Position numbers and translations under genes: made by a program. Shown in pieces: positions 11,401-19,334 of a DNA stretch of 64,000 nucleotides. The first letter of the stretch is position 1. The number at the start of each line of letters is the position of its first letter. The DNA lies in NCBI RefSeq assembly GCF_014805685.1, contig NC_060906.1, positions 24,126,126 through 24,190,125 of the forward strand, given 5' to 3'. Source of the stretch: Silurus meridionalis. Taxonomy: Eukaryota; Chordata; Actinopteri; Siluriformes; Siluridae. The notes beneath the pieces were generated by a model. That model made no database searches. It was not told the DNA's origin and saw nothing but the letters and a program-made list of their open reading frames with translations.

Positions 11401-13658
11401 TTGAGGAAGAGATTGTTGACGTTAGTCCACTGGATCAGTCGGCTCATCTCGCTCCTGTAATTGGCCTCATTGTTGTTGGTGATGAGGCCCACTACAGTCG
11501 TGTCATCTGCAAACTTGATGATCTGGTTGGTGCTGTAACTGTGTACACAATGGGTCAACAGGGTAAAAAGCAGCAGGCTGAGCACACACCCTTGTGGTGC
11601 CCCTGTGCTCAGCATGGTGATCATTGATGTATTTCCACCGACCCGTACATTTTGTGGTCTCTTTGATAAGAAATCCAGCACCCAGTTACACAAAGGGGAG
11701 TTGAGTCCCAGGTGACTCAGTTTGTTTATTTGCTGCTGGGAGATGATTGTGTTGAATGCTAAACTAAAATTCAGGAAAAACATTCGAACATAGGAGTCTT
11801 TAGAGGCCCGGTGTGTAAGGGCTTGATGGAGAGCAGCTGAGATGGCATCCTCCGTGGACCTGTTGGTTCTATATGTAAACTGGAATGAGTCTGGAATGAC
11901 TGGAATGAGGGAGGAAGAATGGATTTTATGTGCTGCATGACCAGTCGCTCAAAGCACTTCATAATGATGGAGGTCAGTGCAACAGGCCGGTAGTTGTTGT
12001 GGCTGGATGAGTGCGGCTTTTAATGGAACTGGAATTATTGTGTGGGCTTTGAAACACATTGGAATGACTGTTTAACTCAGTGAGATCTTAATGAGTACAT
12101 CCCTAAGTTCTTTTGCACAGTCCTTTAGAACCCACAAAGGTATGTTGTCTAATCTGACTGCCTTGTGGGAAAGTCTATGTTCTGATAAAGTTTTGGCAGA
12201 AAAGATTTTAAATCTGCATTATTTTAGTTCTCAGCATTGACGAGAAATCTGTCCGGGTGTGCTGTCTGTTGCTCGCTGATAGCCTGGTAAAGTTCCTCGA
12301 TTCGGTTGCTGTTGTTAGCGGTGGGGGGGGATGTAAACAGCGACACTGTGAATTCCCTCAGTAGGTAGAAGGGTCGGCACTTGATCGTAATAAACTCTAC
12401 CAGCGGAGAACAGTGTTTACAAACAACAGGAGCATTTTGTCACCAAGCATCGCTGTATGAGGTCAAAATGAGGTCACCCACTGGTGTATGGGGTCAAAAT
12501 GAGGTCACCCACTGCTAAGAAAGTGTATTTAATGCTTTATAAATTCATTATAACAAGTTATGAATGTAATCATTAGTCATAGAAAGTGTGAGATCAGTGA
12601 TGGGAAAGAGAATGGCATGTTATCAAATGGCCAGCTGGAAAAAAGAAAGCAAGAAACAAAGACAAAAAGAAAGAAAAGGGAAAAAAGGGAAGAAGAAAGA
12701 ATAAAAGAAAGAGTCAGATTATCAGAGGAAAAAGCTTGCTAATATCAGTAAAATATGTAATTTGAGATAAACAAACAAACAAACAAACATACACAGGACT
12801 CACTTGTAGCACCACCAGGCCTGGTCTAAAGCCTGGAAGCTGCTGGTTCATCTCCGCTACATCCTTCTTCAGACGCTCTGTCACATGTCTGGTGGAGAAG
12901 AAACCATGGAAGCTAATAACAATTTTAATTGGTTGTTTATTAAAAAAATTAGCATTTGAAAACATTATATGAATGTGTTGTTCATAAGGCTTCATGACAC
13001 CTACATTGGCCCTTATGACACATACATGAACACATCATAATGATGTATAAATTCACAGCACCTGCTTTCATCATTTGCAATATCAAGGCTTTATAACTAT
13101 ATATGTAGGTCCCAGGAAGAGCTTATTTCAATGTTATTTCTGCTTATAAGCATTTAATGAGCACTTATAACAACACTGTAATGACATGTTAGAGATCTAT
13201 AATTCTATTGTCTCTTTAATAATTTTTTTTTTTTATAAAAAGAGTTTTATAATATTTTATAACAATCTCATAAATGCATCCCAAAGAATAGGACTATGAC
13301 AGGGTTATAACAGGTGTTATGACAGTTTATGACAGGGTTATGACACACTTTCCTAACAAATCTGGAATTTTCATACCTTTAATCTAAACTAATGTAATCG
13401 TTATCATCGGTAATATCTGGGCTCCTGAGATAAGTTTCTAGATGGTTGTTTTTGTAACATAAGGAGAACATTAGTGAGCTATAGATCGTTTACAGTGTTT
13501 TCGTTCGACCTTCTGGACTTTTGGACTTCGGTACACATGCGAGGAGGACGGACTCACTGTGAGATCTTGGTGCCGGAGATGATAGTAGCTGTGGTGCGAC
13601 GACTTTCCCAGCATTTTGCGGCTCTTCTGAAGAGATTCGTTGCAATTACAGGGAACAT
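915..13658 (-). CDS. mthfd1: C1-tetrahydrofolate synthase-like gene (MTHFD1 family), 12 coding exons, 3' part outside window
   Basis: The gene encodes a folate enzyme that interconverts 5,10-methylene-, methenyl- and 10-formyl-THF (NADP-dependent dehydrogenase plus cyclohydrolase), normally fused to a formate-THF ligase. Coding exons are 13558-13658, 12804-12888, 10390-10449, 10233-10286, 9452-9588, 8586-8686, 7765-7901, 4943-5054, 4504-4631, 3456-3553, 2417-2590 and 915-1051. All join in phase with GT-AG borders and no stop, giving about 441 residues. Tyr72, Lys76, Gln120, Asp145, Arg193 and Ser217 correspond to human MTHFD1 Tyr52, Lys56, Gln100, Asp125, Arg173 and Ser197. The N-terminus is 20 residues longer than human MTHFD1 and Arg-rich, like a mitochondrial presequence. 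The ligase P-loop region (399-408) and the motif after RQPS are substituted, so ligase activity is doubtful. Family assignment is firm. Which paralogue (mthfd1a, mthfd1b or a mitochondrial one) is unresolved; a decaying gene is possible, but open frames and intact splice sites argue against that. Confidence 0.9.
1217..1402 (+). repeat. tRNA-derived SINE copy (intron 11)
   Basis: A tRNA-like head is followed by the signature GGGCCCTTGAGCAAGGCCCT and a tail containing GGATAAGATCATCTGCAAAATGCC, the common fish SINE 3' end. The same signature recurs at about ten places in the window. Confidence 0.7.
2310..2390 (-). repeat. SINE fragment (intron 11)
   Basis: The antisense signature TTAAGGGCCTTGCTCAGGGG is present. 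It is a short partial copy next to exon 11. Confidence 0.55.
2417..2590 (-). CDS. mthfd1: exon 11: start of formate-THF ligase region
   Basis: It encodes residues 338-395. [14 protein letters not shown] and [10 protein letters not shown] align with PIGKLAREIGLLSEE and PDGKYVVVTG of MTHFD1. The linker ([13 protein letters not shown]) is more diverged than the first domain. Confidence 0.88.
2770..2830. repeat. fragment of retroposon family B (intron 10)
   Basis: The piece containing GAGGAAGGAACCTTGAGAG matches the internal GAGGAAGAAACCTTAAGAGG of the copy at 35706-35918. Confidence 0.4.
2892..3060 (+). repeat. tRNA-derived SINE copy (intron 10)
   Basis: An A-box-like GGTGGTTCAGTGG, a B-box-like GGTTCAAGCCC, then CCCTTGAGAAAGGCCCTTAA and a CTCCAGGGGTGCTG segment follow the order of the full-length copy at 45708-45955. 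Confidence 0.7.
3456..3553 (-). CDS. mthfd1: exon 10: linker after dehydrogenase domain
   Basis: It encodes residues 306-337 plus two bases. [18 protein letters not shown] matches the STVESAKRFLEKFKPGKW stretch of MTHFD1. This rules out MTHFD2/MTHFD2L, which end shortly after this point. Confidence 0.9.
3650..3790 (+). mobile_element. mariner-like N-terminal fragment
   Basis: The frame [20 protein letters not shown] at about 3735-3795 resembles the N-terminal start of mariner-type transposases. It is cut off immediately and followed by Tc1-like sequence, so it is a chimeric remnant inside intron 9. Confidence 0.4.
3790..4480 (+). pseudogene. decayed Tc1-like transposase (intron 9)
   Basis: The plus frames show [32 protein letters not shown] and a C-terminal [16 protein letters not shown] end, all Tc1/mariner DDE landmarks. 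Frames are broken by stops and indels. It ends about 20 bp from the exon 9 donor and lies opposite to the host gene. Confidence 0.75.
4504..4631 (-). CDS. mthfd1: exon 9: [12 protein letters not shown] signature exon
   Basis: It encodes residues 263-305. It contains [14 protein letters not shown] and [17 protein letters not shown], the most conserved C-terminal signature of the dehydrogenase/cyclohydrolase domain. The acceptor is CTGCACAG and the donor GTATGA. Confidence 0.95.
4943..5054 (-). CDS. mthfd1: exon 8 of MTHFD1-like gene
   Basis: It encodes residues 226-262, including [20 protein letters not shown], the Rossmann-fold segment found in MTHFD1. The donor GTCTTT is weak, but the phase-1 junction to exon 9 gives the expected Asp after IP. 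Confidence 0.9.
5283..5345 (-). repeat. 3' tail of retroposon family B
   Basis: Antisense TTGAATTGAATTAAATTTTA followed by CAATGTCCCAAAGC matches the pentameric-tail end seen at 47110-47190 and 56560-56660. Confidence 0.45.
5405..5467. repeat. (AT)n microsatellite, intron 7
   Basis: Pure AT dinucleotide run of about 63 bp. Confidence 0.97.
5500..5606 (-). repeat. SINE copy, antisense (intron 7)
   Basis: TTAAGGGCCTTGCTCAAGGG is followed by a tRNA-like head ending ACCATTGAGCTACCAT. Confidence 0.65.
5785..6930. repeat. 19/20-bp minisatellite, about 1.1 kb, intron 7
   Basis: Tandem units of AGAACACAGAGCTACATAC (19 bp) alternate with a 20-bp form containing an extra A (ATAACAG). About 58 units are present, with point variants such as ATCACAG, AAACAG and TACACAC. 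It lies between exons 7 and 8. Confidence 0.95.
6940..7490 (+). pseudogene. internally deleted RTE-type LINE ORF2 fragment (intron 7)
   Basis: Reverse-transcriptase sequence ([31 protein letters not shown]) jumps at about 7150 to the ORF2 C-terminus ([31 protein letters not shown]). The catalytic FVDD segment is missing. The junction shows a deletion relative to the copy at 48.85-51.42 kb. Confidence 0.85.
7765..7901 (-). CDS. mthfd1: exon 7: NADP-binding exon
   Basis: It encodes residues 180-225. [14 protein letters not shown] and [11 protein letters not shown] are nearly identical to MTHFD1. Arg193 and Ser217 correspond to human Arg173 and Ser197, which favour NADP over NAD. The acceptor is GTGCAG and the donor GTAAGT. 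Confidence 0.95.
8586..8686 (-). CDS. mthfd1: exon 6 of MTHFD1-like gene
   Basis: It encodes residues 146-179. [10 protein letters not shown] and [14 protein letters not shown] are diagnostic of the methylene-THF dehydrogenase/cyclohydrolase family. It joins exon 5 in phase to make DVDGLNSVNAG. Confidence 0.93.
8862..9205 (+). repeat. dispersed repeat family C, copy 1 (intron 5), internally deleted
   Basis: It starts near CATTATGACGCCAC, includes AGTAGAACAGAGCGCTGCAT, and ends near GATTGGATAGAAACTTTAAC. Compared with the copies at 18.2, 21.3 and 54.5 kb, the central few hundred bases between the GCACCTCC and GTGAAAATGCAGACG segments are missing. I do not recognise the family. Confidence 0.65.
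9452..9588 (-). CDS. mthfd1: exon 5: catalytic Gln/Asp exon
   Basis: It encodes residues 101-145 plus two bases. It includes [11 protein letters not shown] with Gln120 (human Gln100) and ends in KDVDG with Asp145 (human Asp125). The acceptor is TTGTATAG and the donor GTGAGAG. Confidence 0.93.
9775..10100 (+). pseudogene. Tc1-like transposase remnant (intron 4)
   Basis: Plus-strand frames read [16 protein letters not shown], then [10 protein letters not shown] and GMGCLHI, with stops between. This resembles the central DDE region of a Tc1-related transposase. Confidence 0.55.
10233..10286 (-). CDS. mthfd1: exon 4 of MTHFD1-like gene
   Basis: It encodes residues 83-100 ([18 protein letters not shown]), matching the IGIKATHIKLP region of MTHFD1. 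It is 54 nt, phase 0, and separated from exon 3 by a short intron of about 103 nt. Confidence 0.9.
10390..10449 (-). CDS. mthfd1: exon 3: catalytic Tyr/Lys exon
   Basis: It encodes residues 63-82 ([20 protein letters not shown]). It carries Tyr72 and Lys76, the equivalents of human Tyr52 and catalytic Lys56. The exon is 60 nt, phase 0 on both sides, after a TTTCAG acceptor and before a GTAGGT donor. Confidence 0.93.
10590..11172. repeat. 31-bp minisatellite, left block (intron 2)
   Basis: Degenerate tandem 31-bp units carry GGGGTCAAAATGAGGTCAC and ACACTGGTGTAT. About 18 units occur here, and the same units resume at about 12457, so a LINE has split the array. Confidence 0.9.
11172..12450 (-). 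pseudogene. L2/Rex-type LINE reverse transcriptase fragment inside the minisatellite
   Basis: Minus frames show [46 protein letters not shown] (catalytic FADD box) and, further 5', [17 protein letters not shown]. The 3' end near 11175-11240 is the common fish LINE tail region. Frameshifts and stops make it inactive; it is 5'-truncated. Clade assignment (L2, CR1 or Rex) is approximate. Confidence 0.8.
12450..12520. repeat. 31-bp minisatellite, right block
   Basis: About two units (TGTATGAGGTCAAAATGAGG, then GGGGTCAAAATGAGGTCACC) continue the array interrupted at about 11172. Confidence 0.8.
12804..12888 (-). CDS. mthfd1: exon 2: start of dehydrogenase/cyclohydrolase domain
   Basis: It encodes residues 34-62. 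The acceptor is CACCAG and the donor GTGAGT. It contains [11 protein letters not shown], matching the conserved PGFTPRLAILQ strand of MTHFD1. Confidence 0.88.
12980..13360. other. intron 1, AT-rich with short degenerate repeats
   Basis: Motifs CATAATGA, TTATGACA and TTATAACA recur loosely (for example GACAGGGTTATAACAGG and GACAGGGTTATGACAC). No coding signal is seen. Confidence 0.4.
13558..13658 (-). CDS. mthfd1: exon 1 (first recognised coding exon): presequence-like N-terminus
   Basis: It encodes residues 1-33 and two bases of codon 34, and ends at a GTGAGT donor. Arg11, Arg12, Lys15, Arg20 and Arg21 with a single acidic residue (Glu18) fit a mitochondrial targeting peptide. The segment IISGTKIS then aligns with the human MTHFD1 start region (EILNGKEIS). 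A pyrimidine-rich TTTTCTAG lies directly before the ATG and could be a splice acceptor, so an upstream noncoding or even coding exon is possible. Confidence 0.75.
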
Positions 13659-13967
13659 GCTAGAAAACAAAACAAAAAGATGAAAGACGAAAGATGAAAG
13701 ATGTATTTAGGATTTCTGGTTTAAGGAGAATGCAGACTTAGTGTTGTGATCACCTTATGTAGTGTGTATTCAGTGTCTCGGTGTTGCATTGGTGTAAGAA
13801 ATGTTTCCTCCTGTCATTTCTTTGGAAATAGTTTCATCTCTCCGGCTTTGTTTCTGTCCTGCTCATGAGACTTGGCTCCTGGAAATACTGCAAATATATC
13901 AATGAGAAATAAGACAATTACAACTATTTCAGTTCAGCTGCAGATCTTCTTATTATATCTGCACATG

Positions 13968-13970
<3 letters not shown>

Positions 13971-14018
<48 letters not shown>
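13971..14018. repeat. (CA)n microsatellite
   Basis: AC dinucleotide run of 48 bp between exon 1 and the candidate promoter. Confidence 0.97.
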
Positions 14019-14020
<2 letters not shown>

Positions 14021-14079
14021 GTAAAGTTTCAAAAGGTTTCCAGTAACAACCCGAGAGCATCAGGGTCAGCCTCCTTTGT

Positions 14080-14410
14080 TGACGTGAAGGAAGTGATCAC
14101 GTCTCTTCTCCCTCTCAGCCAATCACAGAGCGAGATTTATTTTCCCCTCCGTTTCTGTATTTCTCTGTTACACAAAGTCGTGTGAGGGATTTTACAGAAA
14201 AACAAGGAACGTCCACATGAACTTCACAGCGAAAGCCAGGAATGCTCTGGGAGGGTCTTGGCTGGCTTCCAGTGAAAAAACACACCCACACACACACTCT
14301 CACACTCACACACATTCACTCACTCTGCACTCTTGTGAACCCATGAGAAAGTCCCGCCCTTTTGTGTTTCTTTGTCCAATGAGTGAAAAGAGGTTTGGAT
14401 ACCGTCCAAT
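14080..14410 (-). promoter_or_regulatory. candidate CCAAT/GC-box promoter of the MTHFD1-like gene
   Basis: Three CCAAT boxes (14119-14123, 14376-14380, 14406-14410, plus-strand sense), one CCGCCC GC box (14354-14359) and a CRE-like TGACGTGA (14080-14087) cluster 420-750 bp upstream of the first ATG. No TATA box is evident. The gap would fit a short 5' UTR exon spliced to the acceptor next to the ATG. This is motif evidence only. Confidence 0.35.
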
Positions 14411-14577
14411 CACAAAGGGGGTGGAAAAGGTTCCTCCTTCAAAACACCATGATTTCAAGAGACACGATTCTGAACATACTGATAACCTGTCAGATAAATG
14501 AGCCTCCTCCCCCAGTGATCTAAAATAGCAAAAAACGGTATTGAGGCGAGCACATATAAAGGAAGATATATGATTGT

Positions 14578-14579
<2 letters not shown>

Positions 14580-14630
<51 letters not shown>
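14580..14630. repeat. (CA)n microsatellite
   Basis: AC run of about 51 bp. Confidence 0.97.
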
Positions 14631-14632
<2 letters not shown>

Positions 14633-14682
14633 AATATTCATGAAAAGCTTTTTAGAACAGATATGCCGACGCTGCAAGAACT

Positions 14683-14815
14683 ACCCCTTCAGTGGTTAAG
14701 ACATTGAAAAGGTTGTGAAAAGACTCAAAGGTTGCCATTGTTGGGCCCTTGAGCAAGGCCCTTAACCCCCAAGTTGCTCTGGATAAGGGCGTCTGGCAAA
14801 TGGCATACATTTACA
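14683..14815 (+). repeat. SINE copy
   Basis: GGGCCCTTGAGCAAGGCCCT is followed by CTCTGGATAAGGGCGTCTGG, the typical 3' part. The tRNA head is degraded. Confidence 0.65.
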
Positions 14816-14819
14816 ATGC

Positions 14820-15740
14820 AAGTCAAGAATGTTCAAGAATTCGGTTCCTTTTTTATTTGTATTTTCTCTTTTATTTTTTCAGTATTTTTATGATTTCTTC
14901 ACTTTTGTGATATTTTGGCACAACCCCAGGGGTAGTAAGCTTTCATTTGAGACTATAGGGGCAATTAGCAGGCAGGGGGTGATTAATATTTGGGTTTGGT
15001 GTGATTAAAGATCACACAGTCCTTTATTTTAGATATTTGAAGACTTGGCAACCAGGGTGGGTTTTTGACAGCGCACAGGCAAAAGTATTGGGACGTTGTG
15101 TTTTCGCATTTATTTATTTTATCTTCATGAAATAGATTCTGACTGTGGTTATTAAAAAAAAGGTCAAGCCAGGGCCAAAATATGGACATCTTCAGCGGTG
15201 TGCAAAAGTTTTCACCCCCATGATCTTTTTCTTTTCAGTATGTTGTTATTGTGTGGGGTTTTCACCTATTCTAAATGAAAGGAAAGCATGTATTAAAAGA
15301 AAAATAAAGTGACTAATTTTTAATTCATAAATTCATAAATTCATAATTCATTCATACATTTTTAAATCCACTAGATGGCGATGCAGATCCACAAACCTCA
15401 CACTGAGCTGAAGGAACAGCTCTCGTTATTTTGGAGAACAATTCAGCATCTGCTGAGATTGAAGTCTTTGATGTTTTAAATGAGTGTGTGTTAAATTGTA
15501 GTCAATGCTAAACTATGTGTTCCAAAAGTATTGGGACACAAATTTTTCAGACGTCAGGTGTCCCTAAACTTATGTGCATAAAGTGTAGGTTCTTGTCAGG
15601 GTCACGTACAATCATGGAATTCTAAACTGTAAATTCTACAAACTGACATCGAATCCCAGAATGTTTCACAAAAAAAGGACAGAAAACCATCATCCTGAGA
15701 AAAATGTTCACGCCATGAAGCATGGTGGTGGTGGCACAGT
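14820..15740. mobile_element. Tc1-like and unclassified transposon debris
   Basis: GTGTGCAAAAGTTTTCACCC (about 15198) looks like a Tc1-like terminal region. GCAAAAGTATTGGGACG (15080) and CCAAAAGTATTGGGACAC (15520) are family A ends. ATGAAGCATGGTGGTGGTGG (15716) is a fragment of the transposase KHGGGS motif. No frame is usable. Confidence 0.45.
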
Positions 15741-15803
15741 GGCCTTTTTTTATTAATAATCCACTACTTTAGGCAGCTTTGTCTTGGCTCCATTGTCTCC
15801 ATC

Positions 15804-15932
15804 TTTTCCTTTCTTTCCTTTCCTTTCCTTTCCTTTCCTTTCCTTTCCTTTCCTTCATTTCCTTTTCTTTTCTTTTCTTTTCTTTTCTTTTCTTTTCTTT
15901 TCTTTTCTTTTCTTTTCTTTTCTTTTCTTTTC
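15804..15932. repeat. pyrimidine-rich (TTTCT/TTCCT)n repeat
   Basis: Pentamers CCTTT switch to TTTCT over about 130 bp: a polypurine/polypyrimidine mirror tract. Confidence 0.95.
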
Positions 15933-15976
15933 TGATATAGTGTTCCAGAACTTGGTCCTGATACTTTAAGATGCTG

Positions 15977-15977
<1 letters not shown>

Positions 15978-16057
<80 letters not shown>
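15978..16057. repeat. (TG)n microsatellite
   Basis: TG run of about 80 bp, only 45 bp after the pyrimidine tract. Confidence 0.97.
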
Positions 16058-16059
<2 letters not shown>

Positions 16060-16518
16060 TTTTACCTGTCGGTTTCATGCAAAATGCAAAAACCAATTTT
16101 CAGTATTTACATAAACGTGGTTTAGTTCTGATTAGTTTTTTGTCTCCATTCCTGCCAATTCCTGTTTCCCCTCATATTTATTGACATTAATATGACATTA
16201 CTAAAAAACTTGTCCATTTCATTCTGATCGTTTGTTAATTCAATTGCGAGAACAATTCATTGACTGGTTTTATATCTTTGGAAGCAATTTTTTTTCATGC
16301 TCATGATATAAAATCTCAATAAAATTCAATTCATTTGAAGGATGCATCCCTTTTAATATGTGGAAATTGTTGCGGGGCTGGTGAGGTGGTGGTGGTGGGG
16401 GTTGAGTGTGTTAAATACTTATGCAAAGCTCGTAACATTAGGATATTTTTTGTTCCAATAAAGGCGTAACTGTAATATCATTACATTAGAGAATCAATTT
16501 GGTATAAAAAATGTTTTA

Positions 16519-16645
16519 ATTTGGTTGCTCAATGGTTATGGTTTTGGGTTATTGATCGGGGGTTCAAGTCCCAGCAATGCCAAATTGCCACCGTTGAGCC
16601 CTTAAGCAAGGCCCTTAACACTCCCTGCTCCAGGGGGCGCTGTAT
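16519..16645 (+). repeat. SINE copy
   Basis: The head GTTGCTCAATGGTTATGG, a B-box-like GGGTTCAAGTCCC, the signature CCCTTAAGCAAGGCCCTTAA, and CTCCAGGGGGCGCTGT are in order. Confidence 0.7.
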
Positions 16646-16744
16646 ATGTAAAACATAAAACCCTTTTTCTTTCTTTATTTAAAAAATCCCTTTTCTACCC
16701 AGTATAAATGTTCTGTTAATAATTATAGTGTTAATCCTATATTA

Positions 16745-17045
16745 ATATTAATACTATATTTCTAAGGAATCGTTTGTAGGCTCCAGCAGCAATGTGCACC
16801 AGGAGAAAGTCAGGCGTATATCATTTGGCTAACAAGATCATTCCATCAGAGCAATTAGGTGCTAATGTCCATTGAGCAGGAAATAAGGAGGATGTTTTGA
16901 AAGGCTATAAGGGTTCTAATGGTGCTGTGGAGAGAAGAACCCACACGCTGCTAATGCCAGAAACACACCTCTCATCTCCTCTTACTGCACTGGAAATCCC
17001 TCCCACACAAACCTGCAAGTCATCTCGCTTCCTGCTCAGGGGATG
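16745..17045. other. high-complexity noncoding stretch, possible conserved element
   Basis: It is not similar to the window's repeats, has no open frame, and contains repeated homeodomain-type TAAT cores (GTGCTAATGTCC, TTCTAATGGTGC, CTGCTAATGCC). A regulatory role is only a guess from composition. Confidence 0.25.
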
Positions 17046-17079
17046 ATCAAACAACCTCATGGTATAGAAAGTTCAGTAG

Positions 17080-17580
17080 GATTTGTTTTTGTAGATCCCA
17101 TTTCACATTTAGTTTCCATTTGCAGTTATAATAAGTTCCACTCTTCTGGGGAGATGTTCTATTAGATATTGTGTGGAGATGCATCCAGCCACAAGGGTGT
17201 GTGTGTGTGGGTGAGGTGAGGAGGCCTGGGGTGCAGTCAGGGTTCACATTCATCCAGTAGCTCTACAGTAGGAGATTCCACTCCAAATCCATGGAAACCA
17301 AATCTTCATGCTTTGTGCACAGGGTTTGCTTTGTCACGCTGGAAAAGGTTTGGATCTTCTAGTTCGCACGAAGAGGAAATTTAATGCTTTTAAATGCATC
17401 CGAAGACGTCGTATACAATGGTGTGGCACACACATCTCCACAAAATCTATTGAAACATCTCAGAAGAGTGAAGTGGCTTTCATATCAGCAAATGGAGAAT
17501 ATATGTAGAATGGGACGTTGAAAAAAAAGGACATAGCAATCGGGTGTCCACAAACTTTTGACCATACATTGAAGAATCCA
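17080..17580. repeat. dispersed repeat family A, copy
   Basis: CACTCTTCTGGGGAGATG, GGGGTGCAGTCAGGGTTCA, CATGCTTTGTGCACAGG and GGTGTCCACAAACTTTTGACC match, in order, the copy at 33.76-34.0 kb. This looks like a non-autonomous DNA transposon or a decayed relative. Confidence 0.6.
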
Positions 17581-17647
17581 CATTCATTCTTTTATTCCAA
17601 GGGTTCTGAAAAAGGTCCAGAAGAGAATGTATTAGCAGAGAGGGTAT

Positions 17648-17650
<3 letters not shown>

Positions 17651-17717
<67 letters not shown>
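17651..17717. repeat. (CA)n microsatellite
   Basis: AC run of about 67 bp. Confidence 0.97.
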
Positions 17718-17719
<2 letters not shown>

Positions 17720-17789
17720 GCAGAAGAGTGGAGTTATTAATAATAGAAGCAGATGAACAGCAGAGGGGTATATAAATAAACTCATATAA

Positions 17790-18150
17790 CAAGCTGAACT
17801 TTCAGGATCTTCTCTGGGAAAACTAATGGCTCAAGACTCAAACCGGAGCATTTGGTGAAAATCCTGGACGGATTCATGTTCACACCAAGGCAGCTTGCGG
17901 AGCTGCCCGGAAAAACACAGCCGTTATTAGTTACATAAAACAAACTAAAATATCTCTACAGATGGTCCTTCATGTGTTCCTTCATAGTGATAGTGTACTA
18001 GAGGCTGTCTGGATGTTCCTTGAGAACTTTATTATTTTCAAACAGCCTCCCTTGTCATTCATTTACTACAAAGTTGCATGTAATGGTTTTAGTTTATTAA
18101 AAGCGACACTAAAATGAAAATATGGTATTATGTGAAACACCTGTAACTCA
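17790..18150. other. unannotated unique stretch
   Basis: Unique-looking sequence, including a small palindrome GGCAGCTTGCGGAGCTGCC at about 17889. No coding signal and no repeat similarity are seen. Confidence 0.25.
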
Positions 18151-18194
18151 CAGAACTTCAGTGATGTTCTACCTGAACCAATTCACCACTTAAA

Positions 18195-18700
18195 AGCTTC
18201 ATTATGACCCACGTCTGTAGAAAGTATCATAGAGTATTATAGAGAAGTGCAGTAGAACAGAGCGCTGCACCTCCACATACATCATCTCCAGCAGAAGCAC
18301 CGATATTCACCTCATCACATCATCCTGGGGTTTGTGTGCATTTGTTCTTCATTTGAAATGAAGTGTGTTTATGTGCAAATTCTACAGGAAAGAAAACACC
18401 AAAGTATAAACGGTTCAAGAAAAAGCAGAACAACTGTTTTGGTGACGTTTCCTCGCCATGTCCTGCTTGCAAACGTCCCTTTAAGTGTATTTTTAATTAA
18501 ATCCGTGGAATAAAAAAACAGCTTTTTAATCCACATGAATGTATTCGAGATTGTGCAGATTGCTGCAGATGCTTGTGAGCTCTGACTGCTGATGCTCTCT
18601 GACCATCCAATCGAAGGACGTGAAAATTACGTGATTGGACGCCTGCTAGAGGGGCTTAAAATCTGATTGGTCAAAGCAACAGCTTCATGCAACATGGGAA
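18195..18700 (+). repeat. dispersed repeat family C, copy 2
   Basis: It shares, in order, CATTATGACCCACGTCTGTA, AGTAGAACAGAGCGCTGCA, CACATACATCATCTCCAGCA, AAATTCTACAGGAAAGAAAA, GATTGTGCAGATTGCTGCAG, CCATCCAATC and ATCTGATTGGTCAAAG with the other copies. Confidence 0.7.
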
Positions 18701-18815
18701 ATGCTTACTCAGTAGATAAGATGTTTGATATCTGAACAAAAGGTTGTGAATTGAAATTCCCGCACCATCAAGCACCACTACTGGGCCCTTGGGTATGGCC
18801 CTTAACCCACACCGG
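18700..18815 (+). repeat. SINE copy, decayed
   Basis: CTGGGCCCTTGGGTATGGCC and CCTTAACCC remain after a degraded tRNA head (CTCAGTAGATAAGATG). It directly abuts family C copy 2. Confidence 0.5.
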
Positions 18816-19334
18816 ATTTTATCAGGCATATGCAATTCTGTTACTACATAATTGTCACGTTTCTCACTGAAAAACAGGATAAATAAAAGGATAAAGTTAT
18901 ATAGAACACATTCATCTTTATTATTTGCAAAATTTTCTTGCATTATTTCCAATATTTGAATCACACAATACAATACCGTGCGCCTCCTTGTATTCATTCT
19001 GTATGGTTTAGTTCATGAAGGGTGCCATTAATAATGCACCGACTCCACAGTTTCACGGCTCTCCTGAGAAAAGCTCCAGATGTCTGAGAAAATGGTGTTT
19101 AAACGTGTTCAGTGTGCTGAGATGGGAAATGTTTTACCTGCTCAACATCACAACATCAGTTCTGTGGAGCTTCCTGATCTGCTGAGGGTTCCTCCTGCTC
19201 GGTTCTCGTTCAGACATCAATGCTATGATTTTGCACTTCCTGTGTGTAACATCGAGAGTGAAGAAGCGTTAGAGAGGGAACGCATGGAGGAAGTCGTTCA
19301 CGTTTTAAACATCTGGTCCAAAAAACTGATAAAT

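Noticed and set aside
915..13658. The folate gene as a processed or dead pseudogene.
   Set aside because: It has introns, canonical GT-AG borders at all junctions (one weak donor), correct phases and no stop in 441 codons. The substituted P-loop alone does not show death of the whole gene.
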